Assembly (NCBI GenBank): GCA_003232175.1
Contig: QILX01000279.1
Location: 1 to 9,600 of the forward strand
Length of the DNA stretch: 9,600 nucleotides
Direction of reading: 5' to 3'
From: Hyphomicrobiales bacterium
GTDB lineage: Bacteria; Pseudomonadota; Alphaproteobacteria; Rhizobiales; SZUA-8
In this document: positions 5,550 through 9,600 of the stretch, piece after piece
How the letters are laid out: each line of letters begins with the position of its first letter
Numbering within the stretch: position 1 is the stretch's first letter
Translations under genes and position numbers: made by a program
The notes under the pieces: model-generated
Databases searched by the model: none
What the model was told of the DNA's origin: nothing
What the model saw: the letters and a program-made list of their open reading frames with translations, nothing else

Positions 5550-7324
5550 TCAAATTGCGGCCGGTTACCGAAGCGGATGCCGATCTTCTGTATGAGTGGG
5601 TTAACCGGCCAGACAGCCTTGCCGGCAAGCTGGCGACAAAATCCAAGGTGTCCAAAACTGAACATCTCAAGTGGCTCGCGACACGGTTGAACGATACCGG
5701 CACGTCAATGTGGATTTCGGAGGTCGGTTCAGAACCCGTCGGCCAGGTCCGGCTTCAAAGACCTGACGAGGGAAACCAGAATCTATTTGATGTCGACATT
5801 TATGTGCGTGCCGAAAAAAGAGGTCTTGGGTATGCCGGTGAAATGTTGCGGGAGGCCGCTGACCGGGTATTGCGTAAGGCACCAGACGCCAAATTAAGGG
5901 CAAAAGTGCGCAATAAAAACCATGCGTCAATGAAACTGTTTGAATCCCTGAACTACCGCAAAACCGAAGAGGCCGAAACTTACGTTGTCTTGATGTGCGC
6001 CGCCAGGTCAGCCAATGACCGGTTTGTTCCAAACACATCGTTCAGCCGATCGCTGGCCCACTACCAACGGGCCCTTAAGACCATACCCCAGGCGACCCAG
6101 ACCTACTCCAAATCTGCGGTGAATTTTGTTCCCGGCGCCTCGCCGCTTTTTCTAGACCGGGGTGACGGCTGCCGGGTCTGGGACGTGGATGGACAGGTTT
6201 ATCTTGATTACGTTTTAGGCCTTCTGCCAGTCGTTCTGGGATATCGCGATCCCGAAGTCGACGAAGCGATCATCGACCAGCTCGGCCGAGGTATCAGCTT
6301 TTCCCTCGCCACAGAACTGGAAGCCGATGTCGCCGAAGCGCTGGTCCGATTGATTCCTTCAGCGGAAATGGTGCGATTTGCAAAAAACGGCTCCGATGTA
6401 ACGGCCGCGGCTGTTCGTTTGGCAAGGGCCCACACAGGCCGCGACCTTGTCGCAGTGTGCGGTTATCACGGCTGGCATGATTGGTACATCGGAACCACGA
6501 CACGAGATCTTGGAGTGCCTCAGGCCGTAAAGCGCCTGACACGGGCGTTTGATTTCAATGACGCTGATACGCTGGCAACCCTCCTGAAGTCGGAACCGGG
6601 AAAGTTCGCCGCCATCATGATCGAGCCCGCGGGCATAGTCGATCCTGAGGCGGGTTTTCTGGAGCGGGTACGACAGCTTGCTGATCATCACGGCGCGGTG
6701 TTGGTGTTTGACGAAATCGTCACCGGGTTCAGATGTGCAATCGGCGGCGCCCAGGCCAGATATGGGGTCACGCCGGATTTGTCCTGTTTTGGCAAGGCGA
6801 TGGGCAACGGCATGCCGATATCTGCTGTCGTAGGACGCCGCGAATTGATGCAACTGATGGACAAGGTGTTCGTTTCGGGGACCTTCAGCGGCGAAGCCCT
6901 CTCCTTGGCGGCGGCCAGGGCGACCCTTGCCAAGCTGGAGCGATGCAATGTGACGGACCGAATTGCCGCCGCCGGGCGTCACCTTTCACGGGATTTTTCT
7001 GCCATCATCGACAAGAGGGGCCTGTCTCAAACAATGTCCGTTGAGGGGCCGGATTGGTGGCCGCGCATAAGGTTCAAATCCACGACCGAATTGAGCTCCA
7101 AGCTGGCGACAAGCCTGATGAGGCAAGAGATGGCTGCTGCCGGTGTGCTCATCGGTTCGTCATTCAATCTTTGCCTGGCCCATGACAGCGAACCGATTCT
7201 TGAAGACACTTTGCGGCGCTTGGATATTGCTGTTGAGGCCCTGGCGACAGCACTCGGAGACCAAGACCCCGGCAGCTATCTGCGAGGTCAGGGTTTGCAG
7301 GCGAATTTTCAGGTTAGACGGTGA
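5546..7324 (+). CDS. GNAT N-acetyltransferase fused to a class-III PLP aminotransferase (HemL-like)
   Basis: One 592-residue frame carries two enzymes. Residues 1-150 form a GNAT domain of the PseH/RimJ kind (IKLRPVTEADADLLYEWVN at 2-20; the acetyl-CoA loop RAEKRGLGYAGEM at 88-100; N123-K-N-H-A-S-M-K-L-F-E at 123-133). After a short linker, about 170-575 is a fold-type I, class-III aminotransferase resembling glutamate-1-semialdehyde aminomutase. It has NGSDVTAAAVRLAR (281-294), CGYHGWHDWY (305-314), FDEIVTGFR (388-396) and FGKAMGNGMPISAVVG (415-430), with K417 the expected Schiff-base lysine and D389 the PLP-nitrogen acid. GTG 5546 overlaps the previous stop (GTGA) and gives a typical GNAT N-terminus; an upstream TTG at 5486 only adds residues inside the previous gene. 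The fused domains suggest amination of a sugar carbonyl followed by N-acetylation of the new amine by the same polypeptide (inference). Standard NulO aminotransferases are DegT-type, so this class-III partner is unusual. Confidence 0.85.
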   Translation: MIKLRPVTEADADLLYEWVNRPDSLAGKLATKSKVSKTEHLKWLATRLNDTGTSMWISEVGSEPVGQVRLQRPDEGNQNLFDVDIYVRAEKRGLGYAGEMLREAADRVLRKAPDAKLRAKVRNKNHASMKLFESLNYRKTEEAETYVVLMCAARSANDRFVPNTSFSRSLAHYQRALKTIPQATQTYSKSAVNFVPGASPLFLDRGDGCRVWDVDGQVYLDYVLGLLPVVLGYRDPEVDEAIIDQLGRGISFSLATELEADVAEALVRLIPSAEMVRFAKNGSDVTAAAVRLARAHTGRDLVAVCGYHGWHDWYIGTTTRDLGVPQAVKRLTRAFDFNDADTLATLLKSEPGKFAAIMIEPAGIVDPEAGFLERVRQLADHHGAVLVFDEIVTGFRCAIGGAQARYGVTPDLSCFGKAMGNGMPISAVVGRRELMQLMDKVFVSGTFSGEALSLAAARATLAKLERCNVTDRIAAAGRHLSRDFSAIIDKRGLSQTMSVEGPDWWPRIRFKSTTELSSKLATSLMRQEMAAAGVLIGSSFNLCLAHDSEPILEDTLRRLDIAVEALATALGDQDPGSYLRGQGLQANFQVRR

Positions 7325-7325
7325 T

Positions 7326-8009
7326 ATGAAAGAACTCGTTGCTGCCATCTTTGCCCATCCAGACGATGAAATTCTCGGTTGTGGCGGCGCCATGGCCTGG
7401 CACGCTGATCGGGGGGATCGGGTGCGTATTCTTATTCTGGCGACGGGCTTGCGTTCTCGCGGCTCTGCCGAAGATGATGCGATCGCGAGGCTTCGCGATC
7501 AGGCCCGTGCGGCCGCGGAAATTGTGGGCGCGGAGAAAATCGAATTCGCTGATTTCCCCGATAACGCCATGGATTCAGTGAGATTGCTGGATGTGGTGCA
7601 GAGGATCGAAGCGTTCCTGTCCGATTTTCGCGTTTCGCAGATCTACACCCACCATGGGGGTGATCTGAACATCGACCACACCATCGTCGAACGCGCGGTG
7701 ATGACCGCGGCCAGACCTCTTCCAGGTAGACAATCCCTCGAAATAAAGTCTTGCGAGGTCAATTCTTCCACGGAGTGGGCCAATCAGTCGACGGCTTCGT
7801 TTGCACCGACTGACTTTCTCGATATCTCGGCGGTCCTGGATCGCAAGACGCGGGCACTGGAAGTTTACGAGGGAGAACTCAGGCCATGGCCTCATCCCCG
7901 TTCGGCGGAGGGCGTGCGGGCTCTGGCGCGCTGGCGTGGTGCGCAAAGTGGGCTCGAAGCTGCGGAAGGGTATCGGCAGCTTCGTCGGATCGTTGCGGTC
8001 AAAAAATGA
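7326..8009 (+). CDS. PIG-L/LmbE-family sugar N-deacetylase
   Basis: The 227-residue protein starts at ATG 7326, one base after the fusion gene's stop. It carries the zinc-binding AHPDDE motif at 10-15 and the partner HHGGDLNIDH at 109-118, with H118 the third metal ligand. The C-terminal segment PRSAEGVRALARWRGAQSGLEAAEGYRQL (191-219 region) is typical of PIG-L enzymes found in polysaccharide clusters. The family removes acetyl groups from GlcNAc-like amines (GlcNAc-PI, mycothiol, bacillithiol, lincomycin). The frame is open upstream to 7143 inside the fusion gene, but the AHPDDE core sits right after ATG 7326, so the longer form is rejected. It may unmask an amine on a nonulosonic acid or its precursor for re-acylation by the ATP-grasp or GNAT enzymes. 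It lacks a signal peptide, so it is cytoplasmic. Confidence 0.88.
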   Translation: MKELVAAIFAHPDDEILGCGGAMAWHADRGDRVRILILATGLRSRGSAEDDAIARLRDQARAAAEIVGAEKIEFADFPDNAMDSVRLLDVVQRIEAFLSDFRVSQIYTHHGGDLNIDHTIVERAVMTAARPLPGRQSLEIKSCEVNSSTEWANQSTASFAPTDFLDISAVLDRKTRALEVYEGELRPWPHPRSAEGVRALARWRGAQSGLEAAEGYRQLRRIVAVKK

Positions 8010-8023
8010 GTGCTGAAAACTAA
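8006..8023 (+). other. Five-codon mini-ORF overlapping the PIG-L stop (ATGA)
   Basis: ATG 8006-8008 overlaps the TGA 8007-8009 of the deacetylase and reads MSAEN to TAA 8021-8023. It is too short to call a gene. It ends 26 bases before the well-marked start of the next gene and could terminate re-initiating ribosomes, but chance is the simpler explanation. Confidence 0.12.
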
Positions 8024-8037
8024 CGGCAACTAAAGTC

Positions 8038-8043
8038 AAGGAG
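8038..8043 (+). promoter_or_regulatory. Ribosome binding site (AAGGAG) for the MBL-fold gene
   Basis: AAGGAG is a canonical Shine-Dalgarno core 6 bases before ATG 8050 and is the strongest such site in the window. It follows a 40-base gap after the deacetylase, so this gene is probably translated independently and more strongly than its neighbours. Confidence 0.7.
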
Positions 8044-8049
8044 ATTTCG

Positions 8050-9333
8050 ATGAAACTCACATATTACGGCAATGCGATGATGCTACTGAAGGGCAAAAAC
8101 ACAAGTGTATTGTGTGACCCCTGGGTTACCTTCGACCGAGTTTCAAAAAGCGGTCTTTACACGTTTCCCGAGCTCAAATTGTCGCGAGAGGATGTAGAAG
8201 CAATCAAGCCCGACTTTCTTTACATCACCCATACGCACGAAGATCATTTCGACCCTGATACCCTTTGCCTTTTCCCCAAGGACCAGCCAATCCTTGTGTC
8301 CTGGTACCCGGCCAACAATTTTACCGAAAAAAATATAAAGGCGCTGGGATTTACCGACGTGCGCGTTGCCGACAAGGAAAAAGGTCTGGCGCTGAACGGC
8401 CCCGACCATTGCTGGATCGAACCCAACGGAATTTATGAGGATGTGGATTCCCTGGGTGTGTTCAATATTGATGGGTTTCAAGTGCTTAACGCCAATGACA
8501 ACCCTTACGACGACGACCAAGTGAAATCTTTGAGAGAACGGTTTGGCCAATTGGATCTGGCTTGTGTTCCCTTCAGTTTTCAAGGCCCGTATCCCGGGTT
8601 TTACGAAAATCTCTCGGATGAAGAACGGGCGTCCGAGGCGAGGAAAAAGACCATCCGAAACTATGATCAGTTACTCAGCTATCTGAAAACACTGGATCCG
8701 AAACTGTTTTTTCCATTTGCTGCGGGAGCAGTTTATGGCGGCAAGAAAGCGCTGATGTTTTCGGCCTATGGAGTTGGAACCGCTGACGAATCCATAGATT
8801 TTGTGTCCCGGAGCCACACGACTTCCCAACCGGTTTTGATTTCACAAAGTGGCACTTACGACCTGGCGGCGGGCAAGACCCTTACCCCCTATCAGCCTGT
8901 TTCCTACGAAGATGAGCTTGAATATCTGACAGACATTTCAGCGCGCCCCGGCCCATTCGACCAGGGCCAGCTATTCAATATTCAACCCTCGGAATGGTTG
9001 GATCTGACAGATGCGCTGCGTCGCGCCCGGGCAAAGCAAAAGGTGTGGCAGGATCGAAAAAAGATCGTGTCGGATTCTGTATTCTACATCGATTGCGGTC
9101 AGGACTGGTTGTACCGTCTGTGCCTGGGTGATCTTGAAGTCACGACGGTCAAAGAAAAAGACATCTCAGATGAGACTTATGAGATTTTCCGCATGCCTTA
9201 CAGCCTCTTAATCGGACTACTCACCAAGCACTACAATTATTCGAATGTAAAAACCCAACACATGACGTTTTACCGAACGCCGAATGTGTTCAATCAGGAC
9301 CTTCATATTCTGATGAGCTTTCTTCAGCTGTAA
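8050..9333 (+). CDS. Metallo-beta-lactamase-fold protein resembling the non-Rieske part of CMP-Neu5Ac hydroxylase
   Basis: The 427-residue protein opens with an MBL fold (MKLTYYGNAMMLLKG, CDPW at 22-25). It has the metal-binding H61-T-H63-E-D65-H66-F-D68 motif and a later NANDN strand (147-151). Long inserts (about 150-240) and a separate C-terminal region (about 310-427, with DCGQDWLYRLCLGD at 348-361 and RMPYSLLIGLL at 381-391) go beyond plain beta-lactamase-type enzymes. The HTHEDH and NANDN blocks and the C-terminal layout recall CMP-N-acetylneuraminate hydroxylase (CMAH) and related UlaG-like proteins, but no N-terminal Rieske CXH...CXXH cluster is present, so it is not a complete CMAH. 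Possible jobs are hydrolysis or, with a di-iron centre, oxidation of a CMP-sugar or its N-acyl group. The CMAH likeness is from memory of the family and is not certain; the MBL call is safe. Confidence 0.75.
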   Translation: MKLTYYGNAMMLLKGKNTSVLCDPWVTFDRVSKSGLYTFPELKLSREDVEAIKPDFLYITHTHEDHFDPDTLCLFPKDQPILVSWYPANNFTEKNIKALGFTDVRVADKEKGLALNGPDHCWIEPNGIYEDVDSLGVFNIDGFQVLNANDNPYDDDQVKSLRERFGQLDLACVPFSFQGPYPGFYENLSDEERASEARKKTIRNYDQLLSYLKTLDPKLFFPFAAGAVYGGKKALMFSAYGVGTADESIDFVSRSHTTSQPVLISQSGTYDLAAGKTLTPYQPVSYEDELEYLTDISARPGPFDQGQLFNIQPSEWLDLTDALRRARAKQKVWQDRKKIVSDSVFYIDCGQDWLYRLCLGDLEVTTVKEKDISDETYEIFRMPYSLLIGLLTKHYNYSNVKTQHMTFYRTPNVFNQDLHILMSFLQL

Positions 9334-9357
9334 AGAATGTCCTGGCGCCAAGCTGAA
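9323..9357 (+). other. Weak inverted repeat across the MBL gene end, with palindrome TGGCGCCA
   Basis: TTCAGCT (9323-9329) pairs with AGCTGAA (9351-9357), enclosing the stop codon and the 8-base palindrome TGGCGCCA (9343-9350). The loop is 21 bases and there is no T-tract, so a terminator is not supported. The rest of the 77-base gap to 9411 shows no convincing promoter. Confidence 0.2.
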
Positions 9358-9410
9358 CCGCAAAGCTGATTCATCTGTAGATATTCAGAACCATCTGGGC
9401 TGACAAGTAA

Positions 9411-9600
9411 ATGAATCCGGAAGCAGAAAATTTAGACCTGAGTGGTTACGACGTGGTCTTTTGCGACAGCAGGGAGGCTCTTGGTAAGCTGTTGTCGCAA
9501 GGACTTAAACCGCATGCACGGGTGCGGACATTGTCGCCAAACCTTTTGCAATACGGGATGGGCGAATTCAATATCGAGGCGATGGAGGCACCGATTGTCG
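9411..9600 (+). CDS. Unrecognised gene, N-terminal 63 residues (runs off the window)
   Basis: ATG 9411 opens a frame that stays open to the right edge. The visible peptide starts MNPEAENLDLSGYDVVFCDS and continues through KLLSQGLKPHARVRTLSPNL to the edge. An acidic head is followed by what looks like a beta strand (DVVFCDS) and an alternating helix/strand pattern, as in a Rossmann-like or GT-B N-terminal domain. A glycosyltransferase using the activated sugar would fit the position, but nothing seen proves this. No strong Shine-Dalgarno site precedes it. Coding is supported by codon usage like that of the upstream genes and by the absence of stops over 190 bases. Confidence 0.6.
   Translation, partial: MNPEAENLDLSGYDVVFCDSREALGKLLSQGLKPHARVRTLSPNLLQYGMGEFNIEAMEAPIV

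Noticed and set aside
7143..7325. Extended start for the PIG-L gene inside the fusion gene
   Set aside because: The conserved AHPDDE core begins ten residues after ATG 7326, which is the normal N-terminus in this family.
9323..9357. Possible intrinsic terminator after the MBL-fold gene
   Set aside because: The stem is only 7 bp with a 21-base loop and there is no following T-run.

Overview
The window is a densely packed, single-strand (+) gene cluster from a bacterium. Moderate-to-high GC, frequent GTG/TTG starts and 1-4 base gene junctions fit an alphaproteobacterium, possibly a Rhodospirillales-like marine or soil lineage. That assignment is an inference from style; no rRNA or other marker gene is present. 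There are no tRNA or rRNA genes, no mobile elements, no CRISPR array and no long non-coding stretch.

Layout: (1) 1-342, the C-terminal end of a PhyH-type Fe(II)/2-oxoglutarate dioxygenase; (2) 372-1373, a PseG-like nucleotide-sugar hydrolase; (3) 1411-2424, a NeuB/PseI-family nonulosonate synthase; (4) 2428-3579, a LeuA-like acyl-transferring aldolase with no regulatory domain; (5) 3635-4723, an ATP-grasp ligase; (6) 4833-5549, an SpsF/NeuA-like cytidylyltransferase; (7) 5546-7324, a fusion of a GNAT acetyltransferase with a class-III (HemL-like) aminotransferase; (8) 7326-8009, a PIG-L/LmbE deacetylase; (9) 8050-9333, a metallo-beta-lactamase-fold protein that recalls the non-Rieske part of CMP-Neu5Ac hydroxylase; (10) 9411-9600, the start of an unrecognised gene.

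Taken together, genes 2, 3 and 6 are the release, condensation and activation steps of a sialic-acid-like (nonulosonic acid) pathway: UDP removal, PEP condensation and CMP activation. The dehydratase and first aminotransferase (PseB/PseC or LegB/LegC type) are not in the window. Genes 4, 5, 7, 8 and 9 are not part of the textbook pseudaminate/legionaminate route. The best inference is that they build or attach an unusual substituent: the LeuA-like enzyme makes a branched 2-hydroxy acid, PIG-L unmasks an amine, ATP-grasp or GNAT re-acylates it, the aminotransferase installs another amine, and the dioxygenase or MBL protein oxidises or trims. Individual families are assigned with good confidence. 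The final product and the order of steps are inference.

Expression looks operonic. Two intergenic gaps (3580-3634 and 4724-4832) are each bridged by a tiny ORF that overlaps the neighbouring genes' stop and start codons. The second gap also holds a strong hairpin with a competing alternative pairing, which is a possible control point.
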